Of a stretch of DNA of 64,000 bases, positions 13,125-24,622 are shown in pieces. The notes beneath the pieces were generated by a model. That model was given only the letters and a program-made list of their open reading frames with translations, was not told where the DNA came from and searched no databases. Each line of letters starts with the position of its first letter. Position 1 is the first letter of the stretch. The translations under genes were made by a program, and so were the position numbers. Origin of the DNA: Glandiceps talaboti (Eukaryota; Hemichordata; Enteropneusta; Spengelidae); NCBI RefSeq assembly GCF_964340395.1, contig NC_135549.1, positions 20,323,842 through 20,387,841 on the forward strand, written 5' to 3'.

Positions 13125-14907
13125 CTTTGAGAAGTACATTCTTTCATAGTTTGCATGTATTTACATTTGCTACTGTTCCAAAAAGTTGACAGCGAGCTGT
13201 CAATACACATTTAACATAATTACATTCATAAGAAGGTTTCCTCCGAATATGACACATTCAACTTTACTTCTAGGACACATTTTCGAGGACCCAGTGTTAC
13301 AATGTCTTGATTCAAGATGATTCTATATCCACATAACCAACTGCACCGCTACCACCCACTTGTGCAGTTTAACGCATGCAAAAAAACCAACATGTCTGTG
13401 TCTACAGTATCTTTAGTTTGCGATAGCTTGCTTGCCATAGTAATAATACTTTACATTGCCATTTATAAAATACTTACAAGCCAACGCAGTGAGCTGCAGT
13501 GATGACCCATTTTGAGTTCAAAATTGATCCACCGCATGAATGACTTTTACTGCTTTGTAAACTGATCTATAAAGAACAAGAAGACTTAGTAAAACACTTT
13601 AAAATTATCATGTTCACGCGGATCATTCATTCTCCTTCAACTGGCCAAAGTTGTTTAGAGAGATAAAATCACATGTCAAAATGCGGAAAAAGCGCGAATG
13701 CGTGGTCTGCAAAATACACATTATACAACAGTATTTACATATAGTGTACTACTCAAAATGGTGTTCGTTGAAAATGCATGATATGGTGTCCTGTCCTTCT
13801 TTATGCGACTCTGGTAATCTAGGCTTCGGTTTACTAAGATAGACACAAACTAAAACTATTGTTTTTCAATGTGAAGGTTACACAACAAGTGGACAATATA
13901 TCGCTGTTCCTCTGTTGTGCGAATTTAATCACCCTGCGATCCAGATCAGAAGCATTGGAAGTCCCAAAAAGTACAATGCAAGTTCATGGAACTCTGTCAA
14001 TAAAATACTGACTGTTTCATCCTATGAACTGGTACATATGCATTTTGTATACGTATGTCTTTACCACTTGAAACTAGCTTTCAGAGACGCATCCCTATAA
14101 TGAGACTGTAATGGAACTAAAGACCATTCAATATCTTATCAATGCTGATGAGTTTTAGTTTGTGTCCCGGTGGTGGCAGTCCCATACAAAGTGGGTACGC
14201 GTCGGCCATCTATGACCGTGGAATTGTAAAAGGGGTACTTGTTATGGTAAACAATAGTGTTCACACATTAGGGCATACAGGGTATGGATTAGGTGTCCTT
14301 GAAGGTAAAATCTCGGAAATAAGGGGGGGGGGTTGCAGTGATTTTCTCCCAGATTCACTAAAAGAGGGGTTTTTTTTCATTGAAATATTCCGGCCCATCC
14401 ATCCAGAGACTGCCACCATCGTGGTTTGTATCTATATCTTAGTCAACCGAAGCCTCGATTGCCAGAGTAATATAACACAGTGATTGGGCTCAAACATGTA
14501 CATGATAAGAAACAGATATGGTATGTTCAATACACATATAATAGATCACGATTGCATAGTTCTTACCTGCCAAGGCCAACTGTGTGGTACACTTTCGGTT
14601 CCGTTTACTATATCGATTGTAACCTTACTATTTGGTGAGATTGCTGGCATGCCGCAATTTCCCCGATTGCCTGTAGGACACAATATTTCAGTCTGGTTTT
14701 TACAAAAAAATTAAATAAACATTTAAACTTTTAGTAGAATCTTTCAAACACAACAAACTGTGTACCAAATACTTTGCACAGTTCAATCTTGTTAACTCTC
14801 AGGCTCCCTGGCATAAAGGTTACATTATTTGCCATGGGGAAATGTTCATTAACTGTATTATGTATATATAAAAACACGTGTCAGAAACATAGCGACACAA
14901 ATCTTTG

Positions 14908-14948
<41 letters not shown>

Positions 14949-15750
14949 CTGTTTCTTGTCCACTCACCTGGACATCCCAGTTCATCCTTTCTATCTTCAC
15001 AGTGATCTGTTCCATCACATCTTTCAATTTGCGTTGCACAATATCCGTCGACGTCATTCCCACATAGATAGGTTGGTGCTAGACAGGTTACTAAATACCA
15101 ACATGAAAATAAGTAAAGGGACCGGTTAGTTTCTATGACCTGGGGTTATTGATTGATGGGGGGGGGGGGGGGGGTCCACCCTGATTTTTAAATTTGCAGT
15201 AGGGGTCATCCTTTTTCAAAATTTTGAATGGAGGGGGTATTGTATTTTGGAATGTGATTACCCCATTTCTTACCCAAGTTCTTTAACATTATTTCACCTA
15301 GAGTGACGTTGAAACATATCTACATATATATGTATTACCTACTACAAAACTAGTTACTGTACATGTCATGTCATGTCATGTAAGTACCCGGCTGTTTCAC
15401 AATCAGTGCGTCGCTTATTAGTTATGTTGCATTTGGGAGCAGAAGTTGAAAGTTCTGCAACGGTAATCTTCATAAATAGTTGATAATATGTATCATGTAC
15501 TTTGTATTTCGGACACTGCATCTTACCAGCACTTACAAATCACCACTCCTCATTTAAGGACAAATACTAGATACCAGTCTCTATTATACACAGTAGGTAA
15601 GAGCACCTAAAATTCTCTAACATACAAAAGCGACATTATATATGTATTATAGTAATGCTACTATACCAATGTTAACATACATACATACATACATACATAC
15701 ATACATACATACATACATACATACATACATACATACACACTCACACAGGC

Positions 15751-15807
<57 letters not shown>

Positions 15808-17491
15808 TGCATGCATGCATGCATGCATGCATGCATACGCACGCACGCACGCACGTACGAATGCATCTAGATGAGGACCAGTGAAAGCCATCCTATACCA
15901 CGTCTCAGACAAATACATACGTAAATTGTTGTTGACTGATTGACTGACTGACTGACTGACTGACTGACTGACTTTAAATGTCTTTATATATGTCATAGAA
16001 AGCAACCAATTTGTTTTCTTTTCGGTGATAAATGAATGTCTCCCTTACTTGGATCGTCACGTGATATATATTTGGCAGAAAATCCCGTCCATTGGACTGA
16101 TATGTCAGTTGTAAAGGTGACGTACATCGAAGGACCGGTTGAAAATACGGGATTCGGAAGATTGTGACCACATAATATAGCTAAACGGGGAGAGGCACTG
16201 TCAGCGCCGTCGTAGACTTCTACTGCGTCAAATGCACAGTTGAAGATGCCTTCAACATCAAAAGCGTCAAAAGAAAGCTCTATCACCTGCAACACAATGT
16301 AACATTACATTACATTACATTACATTACATTACATAAAATAGCATAGCATAACTTAACCATACATGACAAAACAACGTAAAAGAATATAACAACATAACA
16401 GAGATAACATAACAAATCAGAAAATAAGATACCGTAATATTAAATAGCAAAACATAACATTCTACTATAAAAGTCGATAGGGTGCATACCTCCGCAGGGA
16501 TCGTGGTTTAATTAAATCAAACGTGTTAATCAAAAGAACAATTGTTTAATATATAAGAACTAATTACAATAGACGTAAATACTCACTGCAGTGCTGATAT
16601 CACATTTTAATTGAAAGAACACTTTTTAATTGAAACAAAGAAATACATGTAATTTGTATTTTCCGGCCCAGGCTGCTTTGTACAATATGATCTTCCGGAT
16701 TCCGTCATACTAAAAAGTGGCCCTCTTTTCTCAAAAACATGACCCTACCACCTGTTCAAAAACATGGGTTAATGCAGTCAGAAATGGAAACTCAAAAACC
16801 AGACCATATAGTTATAATATTTAATGGTATAGTATACCTTGTCAGTTCCTGGAATGTCGATGTTCCAATGACAGAAGGCATTTTGGTCATATGGAGTAGT
16901 ACCATCATAATTCATTGACGTAAAAGATCCTGTTTCTTCTCCCAAGTATCGCTCATTACCACATCCAGAGTCTAACATATATAAACATAAGGGCACATCT
17001 ACTTACGAAAGCACTAAGCCTAAGTTATATTTGGAAAAGAACTTACAACAAATTGTACATAAATGTAAAAAAAAAAGTAGTGTTTTTACCTTGTTTGCCA
17101 TATGGAAATTACACAGTCAATGGGAAAAAATTACATCAATGAATGTAAATTTACTCGATGAATTTTTTCCTGCGTATTGTGTGGAAAGGGTGTAGGAAGA
17201 AGAATATTATCTGTGAGACATCCTCGAGTTGTAAATACAGTCTTCGTACACATTTCAGGTACAGGAAAAATATGTCCCCTACTATTTTCACTGATTTCAA
17301 CTAGAGATTTGCATGACTCCCGTTTATGGCAATTACATTTAAGAATTTAATGTAAGTAACTTTTTTACATATCAACCGATGGATACAAAATATTTGCTCT
17401 TTTAAGATCGTAATGTGCAATGTGTAGGCTTACGAGAATGTCAGAATGTCAAGTGATGAGTTTTGTAGCAACTGTAAATAAACTCCCCTCG

Positions 17492-17541
<50 letters not shown>

Positions 17542-17557
17542 CGCTCTCCGCTCTCTC

Positions 17558-17655
<98 letters not shown>

Positions 17656-17765
17656 ACACACACACTGTTTCATACGACTTCGAAATGTGTGAAATCAGTA
17701 CTACCTTCTTGCGATGTAATAAAAGGCACGCCAAGAAATAACAAAAATATGCAAAGCCCTGTCAT
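9629..17765 (-). CDS. Secreted CUB-LDLa-trypsin serine protease (complete, 9 exons)
   Basis: Exons on the minus strand: 17765-17705, 16971-16838, 16286-16049, 15090-14968, 14670-14567, 13566-13478, 11972-11698, 11257-11112, 9793-9629. All junctions are GT/AG and phases agree, giving 444 aa. Residues 1-19 are a signal peptide ([19 protein letters not shown]). A CUB domain with four Cys (24, 54, 82, 104) follows, then an LDL-receptor class A module with six Cys (147-184) and an acidic calcium motif ([12 protein letters not shown]). The S1 protease domain starts IVNG at 206. The triad is H246 (TAAHC), D298 (DIAL) and S393 (GDSGGP). D387 before TCQ, with SWGEGC and PGVY, predicts trypsin-like cleavage after Arg/Lys. 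The residue before IVNG is Asp (TID/IVNG), not the usual Arg/Lys. The CUB and LDLa modules probably position the enzyme on surfaces or partners. A role in digestion, fertilisation or immunity cannot be told apart from sequence. Confidence 0.93.
9960..10563 (+). mobile_element. Helentron/pearl-like element, family B (protease intron 8)
   Basis: Tandem core units with a period of about 146 bp (CCTAATTTGCAT at 10093 and 10239) are followed by an (ACAG)n tract at 10466-10523 and a 3' hairpin at 10546-10563 (stem ACTGAAC, loop CTCA). The order core repeats, CAGA-type microsatellite, hairpin matches helentron-associated and pearl elements. No protein is encoded. The left end is uncertain. Confidence 0.6.
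11594..11643. repeat. (TTTG)n microsatellite
   Basis: About 12 tandem TTTG units in intron 7 of the protease gene, about 55 bp downstream (minus strand) of the donor of exon 7. Confidence 0.9.
11988..13041 (+). mobile_element. Helentron/pearl-like element, family A, copy 1 (protease intron 6)
   Basis: The left end, ACCAGATTTAAACTGA then TGCCTCCCGTAAGGGAAT, is shared with copy 4 at 51693. The core is a tandem array of about five units with a period of 146-155 bp, each containing TATGCAAATTA and TTAAGATA. It is followed by CAGA/CACA tracts (about 12903-13000) and a perfect 3' hairpin at 13011-13036 (stem TACCTCCCGTA, loop CCCT), then AAAAAT. The hairpin stem repeats the left-end motif in inverse orientation. 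It is non-coding. Its left end lies 15 bp from the acceptor of protease exon 7. Confidence 0.8.
13053..13121. repeat. (TA)n microsatellite
   Basis: TATATA tract with GTATATAA interruptions, directly after the family A element. Confidence 0.85.
14910..14944. repeat. (AC)n microsatellite
   Basis: GCGC then about 16 AC units in the protease intron, about 25 bp beyond the donor of the LDLa exon. Confidence 0.9.
15290..15500. mobile_element. Fragment related to the TIR element at 59.4-60.3 kb
   Basis: Segments such as GGCTGTTTCACAATCAGTG, ACTAGTTAC and ATATGTATTACCTA occur here and, inverted and in the same order, at about 59810-59920 inside the element 59394-60290. A G run followed by GTCCACCC at about 15158-15180 resembles the end of that element. 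This copy lies in intron 3 of the protease gene and its ends are not resolved. Confidence 0.5.
15676..15973. repeat. Compound microsatellite CATA / CAGA / CATG / ACGC / TGAC
   Basis: Successive blocks: (CATA) to about 15737, (CAGA) 15749-15806, (CATG) to about 15836, (ACGC) to 15857, then after about 75 bp (TGAC) at 15931-15973. The open frames on both strands are repeat artefacts. Confidence 0.9.
16297..16336. repeat. (ACATT)n pentanucleotide repeat
   Basis: About eight ACATT units only about 10 bp upstream (minus strand) of the acceptor of the second CUB exon, so this repeat contributes to the 3' end of that intron. Confidence 0.85.
17497..17652. repeat. (CT)n microsatellite with CGCTCG interruptions
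   Basis: About 155 bp of nearly pure CT in intron 1 of the protease gene, about 50 bp downstream of the exon 1 donor. It is paralogous in position to the tract at 8417-8548. Confidence 0.95.
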
Positions 17766-19125
17766 GATTGCGGTGGTCTTTCCAGTTCTGGCACAGTAAT
17801 GAAGTGACACCCCTTGCTTAATGTAAGTACAATTTAAATAAAAGAACAGATGATTATACGATAAATTCTCCCACCCCCTGAATGTTGATGGTTAACAGAT
17901 GTATATATTTTACTTTATCATCATGATGATAACACACTTATTACGGGTATAATTTATGTATTAATTATCAGTTATTTCCATACCCATATGGAAATTGATA
18001 AGGTACGCAAAGATAAGGGAGTGTACACTTTTAACTTCAGAGGGGGGGGGGGGTTCAGAGGGGTCCATCAAAATGTTCCCAGTGAAGGGGCTAACCAAAA
18101 CATTCATTTTTCTTTTCGGGTATTAAAATGTCAGTTCGTTCAAGACTCAATATTCTTACTAGGAATGAAGGGAGTCACAAATCTGTCACTCCTCAACAAA
18201 ACCTGGCCACCAGTACATTGTAGCTAAATATTCGCCGCGGCTGTCATCATGCGATTTATTTTCACTATACTGTCACTGTCATTGTCATTGTCATTGTCAT
18301 CGTCACCATCAAATACTCCAATGACATTACTGTCTGTGTCACTGCCATTAGTGTCACTGACATTATCTGTGTCATCACCGTTTATCAACAAATAGTTGTT
18401 TTGGAGTCATTTCTCTTGAAACAAATACTGGAGTTGTTTGAATTTGAGCAGCAATGCGGTATGAATTTTTTTCATTTTTTTTAGTTGTTTCTTTGTTTTG
18501 GTAAGTTGTTTCCATCAAGATGTTTGTCAAGCAAGCTGATGTCTTGAATTAATCCAGAGATTTAATCTGTGTTCAGTCTGCTTGGGATAATACTTAGAGT
18601 TAGAGTTTATTAGAACCTTGGCTAGTGACAATACATTGACTATAACTCATGTAGCCATTGTGGTATCACCACAGGGATTAGGGTTGATCAGTTTGGTGTT
18701 GTCAGATTTGGAAACACTGTGTCCATTTGCTCGATTTCATTTCATGTGGATGGGGCAATGAAAAGAAAACAAGAAATCTTAGGGGCTTAATAATCTATAC
18801 ATTTTTATCTAGCAGGGGAGACACCGAAAAAACCCCACCCCTTTGATGAAATATCCCCACCTCCACCCGTTCCCGGACGTTAAATTGAACACTCCCTAAG
18901 TTGAAATGATTAAAATAGGAATATTTACATAGATATCGGGGGGGTAACGTTGTCGATGTACAATCAAACCGATAACCCATTTGATATGGTGCAATGTAAA
19001 TGTGACGAGAACATTCCGTGTATATCGTCAGAAATTCAATAACATTCACTACTAGATATAATATTGCTTTTTCGATTGGTACAATATTTTGGACATAAAC
19101 TGGTGCGTCTGTGTGTATATCATGT

Positions 19126-19127
<2 letters not shown>

Positions 19128-19161
<34 letters not shown>

Positions 19162-19231
19162 ATGTGTATGTGTGTGTATGTATGTATGTATGTATGTATG
19201 TATGTATGTATGTATGTATGTATGTATGTAT
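19128..19231. repeat. GT then GTAT microsatellite
   Basis: About 15 GT units, then about 14 GTAT units. Confidence 0.9.
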
Positions 19232-21004
19232 TTCCCATAGTTATCACAACATTCAGCATTAGATTCTAAAATGGCTTAATTGATATCATTTGACCTTTAT
19301 TTTAAAAAATGTACAATGAATCTCTTGATTTTTAACTGAAAAAAGGAGTTAAAGTTCCGTGACCAAAGTAACAGTTAACGTTTAACCAGTTCCTGTGGTG
19401 CATACGGTGATAAGTCTGGATGCCAACGTGGTTTCTAATTAACTAAAGCACGCCTGGTCAAAGTCCCTCACTTTAATCACCACAAAAAGTTGTTTATCCA
19501 ATCAGTGAACCCCAACTGTTATAGTGACGTAAACAGTGTATAAGTAGCATCCTGAGCTGACAAATATTATATACCATATTTGGACATTAAATAACTGGCT
19601 TTATGAGCGACTGTGTTATTGGTTAGAATTTTGTGACTGATTAACAAAGACATGATGTTAATGACTGTGTGGGTTGCTGTGGATGAATTTTAAATTGCAT
19701 CCCAGGCATCTCAGGACTTCTAGAGTAACGACTTTGACTAGACTGTGAGTGGAGGTGTAAATAATAACGATACCATATAGGAACTAAACTATTATGACCT
19801 CGGCTTTAAACTGCACGTACATGTGAGATTAGCACCTTCATTTATAATAATCAAGCTTACACTGGTGCTGTGACCGTCCTTCTAACACATGCGATGTTTC
19901 ACAGGCTATGCCAGGAAGGTAATGTTTGTTCATTCATATTTCAGTCCGGTGGTACTGATAAAGAGCGGTAATGATACTCTCATGCCAACCTTATCTTTTT
20001 TTTAAAACAGAGATGATAAAAAAAAAAGATATGGAAATAATTTCCAGTTTTTAGCATTTTGACTGATGAAGATATTGAGGGAATTTGTCATTTGACTGCT
20101 CAAAGAAACAAAAGCATTCTGAAGTCGGTTCTCTCGCCTGTCCCATGGACAGACAAATTCCTTGCCATCCAGATCTAAGATTACATGAACATCGTATTTG
20201 TGGTACATGTTCTATAAGTTAAAATAAGAAAGAATTCCATCCTGTGTCTAATCAAGTTGCTGAAGGTCAAACAAGCTACTCAAGGTTGCATCTTGTGCCA
20301 TATGTAGAGGATCCACAGCTGTCATTAGTTATCAGTCATTTATGTGTCTAGATTACTAATATAAACAGACAGGCTACCCATCCCTGACTTAAATCTCACG
20401 GTAAGTCGGATTGCAGTCAGTTTAATCTGACGCAATCTCGTACGCTAGAGCACATTTTTCCTCTGATAGTGTACACCTTGACAGTGCCGTAAGGAGTCTG
20501 TAGTTTTACGACGATGGGTCTGATTTTGAACATATTGGTGCGACTTGTACCATATCTTGAATATCAGGGTCCTTTGTCGTAAAAGACCTTGCAGATGTAA
20601 AGGGGCTTTCGTATGTGTAGCATGCCATTCCCTCACATTATTATCCAGAAACTATTGACCAATCAGAAATATACTGTTGAAACTATTTGCTTGGGACCTA
20701 AAAGGCGCGCATGTGTGAATCGGACGAGTGCCGCACTCAAAATCCATTAATATCATAGGCCAATGTCATAGTCTATTGAGTAAGATTATCAAAGATGTTC
20801 AAGTGACAAGGAAGGGATAAAATAATGACCTGTATATGTTTGTAATTATTAAATATAAAAGCGTCCTTTATTTACAAAAGTATATAGATGAGATTAAAAT
20901 AATATTAAATGTTCGTTGGTAGTTGATATAATATAAACTCTTTGAAAAGGTTACCAATGACACCCATAATTAATGACCCAACTACGTCTTCTTACATTCA
21001 TTTT

Positions 21005-21760
21005 TACCTCTTGTATGGGGAGGTTATGTTATGCTTTTGTCTGTCTGTGTGTCCGTGTGTATGTATGTATGTATGTATGTATGTATGTATGTGTGTGTAT
21101 GTATGTATGTATGTATGTATGTATGTATGTATGTATGTATGTATGTATGTATGTATGTATGTGTGAGTGTGTCTATCTGTATGTCTGTCTGTCTGTCTGT
21201 GGACACGATATTTCAAAATCCAATGGATATATTCTAATAACAAAGCACTTATCCAATAAAGCCTGTTAGCATATAGGTTTTTTAGTTTTAATGAGTAATT
21301 TGCATAATTAATTATTTTTGGTAAGTAGGCTTTATATTAAGAATGCAAACTTCAAAACATTTGGTACATGTCAACCATAACAATGCACATCTGTCCTATG
21401 AAGTTTGTTGATATAGTTTTTACTTTTAATGAGTAATTTGAATAAACAATGATCTTCAGTAATTAAGCTATACCTTAAGAATGAGAACTTGGTGCATCTA
21501 TCAACCATATCAAATCATATGTGTTCGATGTAGATGTTTATGTAGTTTTTAATTGTGATGTGTAATTTGCATAAATAATCATTTTAATAATTAGGCAATA
21601 TCTTGAATGCATATACAAGCTTTAAATTTCAGGTAATTCAATAGTTATATTGACGGTAAAGACATGTATGTGTCATTTAAAGCTAAATAGTTAATTTGCA
21701 TAATAAATATTTTTTTTGATAATTAGACAATATGTTAACTATATAAGCTTCAAATTGCAT
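21005..21760 (-). mobile_element. Helentron/pearl-like element, family A, copy 2 (reversed)
   Basis: Read on the minus strand this has the same plan as copy 1: core units containing TTATGCAAATTACTCATTAA (21283-21305 in reverse), then a long GTAT/GTCT microsatellite (21041-21200), then a degenerate 3' hairpin at 21005-21026 (TACCTC...GGGGAGGTTA). About three to four core units remain and the left end is eroded. Confidence 0.7.
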
Positions 21761-22079
21761 CCAGTTTCATATAATTAATTTTCCAGTTAAGGCTATATCG
21801 TATAATAGCTATAATTCAAAATTTTGCATTCCAACAATGTGTGTTGGCCCAAATTGTTTTGCTCTTACAAGAGGCATTCAGTTTAAATCTGGTAATTCAT
21901 AAAAACGTGACCCTATATCTAAACAGTAGTAATACTATCATCTATTTCTGTGACAGAAGTTGCTTATAAATTGTGCTCATTATAAAAACCGTTCACACAA
22001 GCTAAATTGTAATAAGCTGAAACAATTCATTCAATTCATGTTTTTAACCATATTATTTCATGCAAAAATAATAAACAGA

Positions 22080-22347
22080 CACATACATACATACATACAT
22101 ACATACATACATACATACATACATACATACACTCACATACATACATACATACATACACATACACATACATACATACATACATACATACATGCATGCATGC
22201 ATGCATGTATGCATACATACATACATACATACATACATACATACATACATACATACATACATACATACATACATGCATGCATGCATGCATGCATGCACAC
22301 ATACATACATACACATGTACATGCATACATACATACATACATACATA

Positions 22348-22389
<42 letters not shown>
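22080..22389. repeat. Compound CATA / CATG / CA microsatellite
   Basis: About 310 bp of CATA blocks separated by CATG palindromic blocks (about 22190-22212 and 22273-22297) and ending in (CA)n. Confidence 0.9.
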
Positions 22390-22391
<2 letters not shown>

Positions 22392-22477
22392 TATATACGT
22401 ACATATAATATTAGTCAATATAATTTGGGATATATATATAAGTTTACATATTTTAATTAGTCTACCATAATAATACA

Positions 22478-22580
22478 ATACAATACAATACAATACAATA
22501 CAATACAACACAACACAACACAACACAACACAACACAACACAACACAACACAACACATCACAACACAACACAACACAATA
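22478..22580. repeat. (AATAC)n / (AACAC)n pentanucleotide repeat
   Basis: AATAC units pass through a T to C change into CAACA units. The two halves look like successive spreads of variants of one unit. Confidence 0.9.
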
Positions 22581-24622
22581 TAATGTATGACTTAGAGAGA
22601 AACTGCAATGTCGGCTTTGAAACGTACAAAAACAACAAACATTTTATGTAAAAAATAAACAAGAACACAATACTTTGTTAAAATACTGAATAACTACAAT
22701 AATACATACATGCAGACTTGGAGTAAATGAATAAACATTAAAAGTCAAAAAAAAGTAAATAATGTGACTGGAAGTACTAGCCTATGTGAAAAAAACTAGA
22801 CACTTGGTCTGCCTACGTGTCCATTAAAATTTGTTACATGCTGAAAACCTTGCCTGTGAAAATTGAGTAAACTTGTAGTAATACAGTAACACTGAGTTAT
22901 CATGTATTATTGATTTTATTACACCATCCACTCATTCGTCCAATCATTTAAATGTCCACTCATCATTCAGCACCACTTGTCATTGATAGAAAAGTTTTCC
23001 TTTTCATGGTGCATTTCAAAATTGTACTTGCAGACAACCATTGAATGCGGATATGTAATCTTTATATGTATAAAAAAAAATGTCATGTAAAAGGAATCCC
23101 TATCCCTGCAATCAACTGTAATGTCACAGAAGATATGTATCAATATTAATATTAATATTCTACTACAATAGTCAAATTAAGGTGTTGTATTAAAGTATTT
23201 TAGCTTGAGTACAAATTTTAAAATTTTACAATAATGTTAGTTTTTATGCACTGAATTTTTTTCTTAGGCCAAACAAAAAAAGTTGTTTGGTTCCGGTTAC
23301 CTGACCCCCCACCTAGTTTTTCATGCTGACCCTAAACTTTTTTTACGCATTCAAATAAAGTGATAATGAAATCGTGAAAATCGTGAAGTCTCACAAGAAA
23401 TAGTGAGTGCGGAAACTGACATGAACTTAAAAAGACAATATAAAACTATTCTTCCAATCTGTAATGGCTGTACATCTGATAGCAAGAAATAAACAACACA
23501 GAGACCACTTGGAAAACAATTGAAAACCTGAACGAGACACTCATATATGACAAAAAAATATAATAAAACAAAATAAAAAATCTACCTACCCCACCTATTT
23601 TAAAATTGAATGTAATCGAAACCACACAATTATTTTTTTTACGCCATACCAATGTCATTGTTCACTCTACAATATTCTTCCTCTAACATTACTAACTGGT
23701 CACAGTAAATTAGGAAAATTGTGAGTGATGAGGAAAAATTCACTGTTACTGCTGATGTACACAAAACAAAATGGCTTTAATGGTTACTACTTCATGTTTT
23801 CTAGTATAACAGCATTTATCACAAGTCAAGGTATATATTTTCTAGCTGAGGCAATGAAATATAGTCCTCTACAAGGGGACAATTGTTTCTGGTCAATGTG
23901 TGCATCACTTAAATACCTTCAAGTCAGTCTCTTTTTTTTTGCGTGTTTCTCCAGCCCATGCACTCTGCAGATCCATGGGGAAACACAAAAATAACCCTCC
24001 CTACTTCAGTGAAGACAACTGCAGAGCCAATCATGAACAAGCAAATTACATCTGCCTCCACTACACAATTGCTCTAAAGTACTTAATAAAAAGAAAAGTA
24101 ACTGCCATAAATAGTAGATTGAGTAACAGGTTTGTTGAGAATAAAAAAAAAAAAAAATTGTATTGTCGCACCACTTTCGACAGAATGAACTGACCAGAAA
24201 TAATTATTTTTTTTGGGAGGGAGAGGGCGGGGGACTTAAGCACTACCATTACAAGGCTATTGTGGTTGAAATTTATGATGATGGTGTAACAGCTATTGAA
24301 GATCAGATAAAATCATATTTATATCACAATCTTTACAAAAAGTTTATATTTTTAATAGTTAATTGATAATAAATCTAAAATGGTATAATCTGCGTTCTCA
24401 TTTTGTCAAAAGGCCTAAAATTGACATGTTGTCTGGAAGATATGTATTGCTTACATTGTAAAATGAGTGAGTTGGGAGAAAATCAGTGGTCCTCATGGAG
24501 TAGACGTTGGAGAGATCTCACAGATAGGATCACTGGTTATGTCATCCCTGAAATTTCAGTTCATCTACCTTTCTGATGTTGGTGCATCAGAATATACATA
24601 ATAAACTCTACCCAAGGCAGTT

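Larger units (their letters stand above)
17766..24622. other. Gene-poor interval, repeats only
   Basis: Between the protease promoter side and the 3' end of the death-SH2 gene I find no credible exon. It contains simple repeats, a reversed family A element and AT-rich sequence. The open frames at 23725-24193 overlap each other, have low-complexity stretches and no domain; part may be 3' UTR of the death-SH2 gene. Confidence 0.5.

Noticed and set aside
23725-24193. Overlapping plus-strand frames with a hydrophobic stretch
   Set aside because: They overlap in different frames, contain homopolymer runs and lie just 3' of the death-SH2 gene; probably UTR or intergenic.
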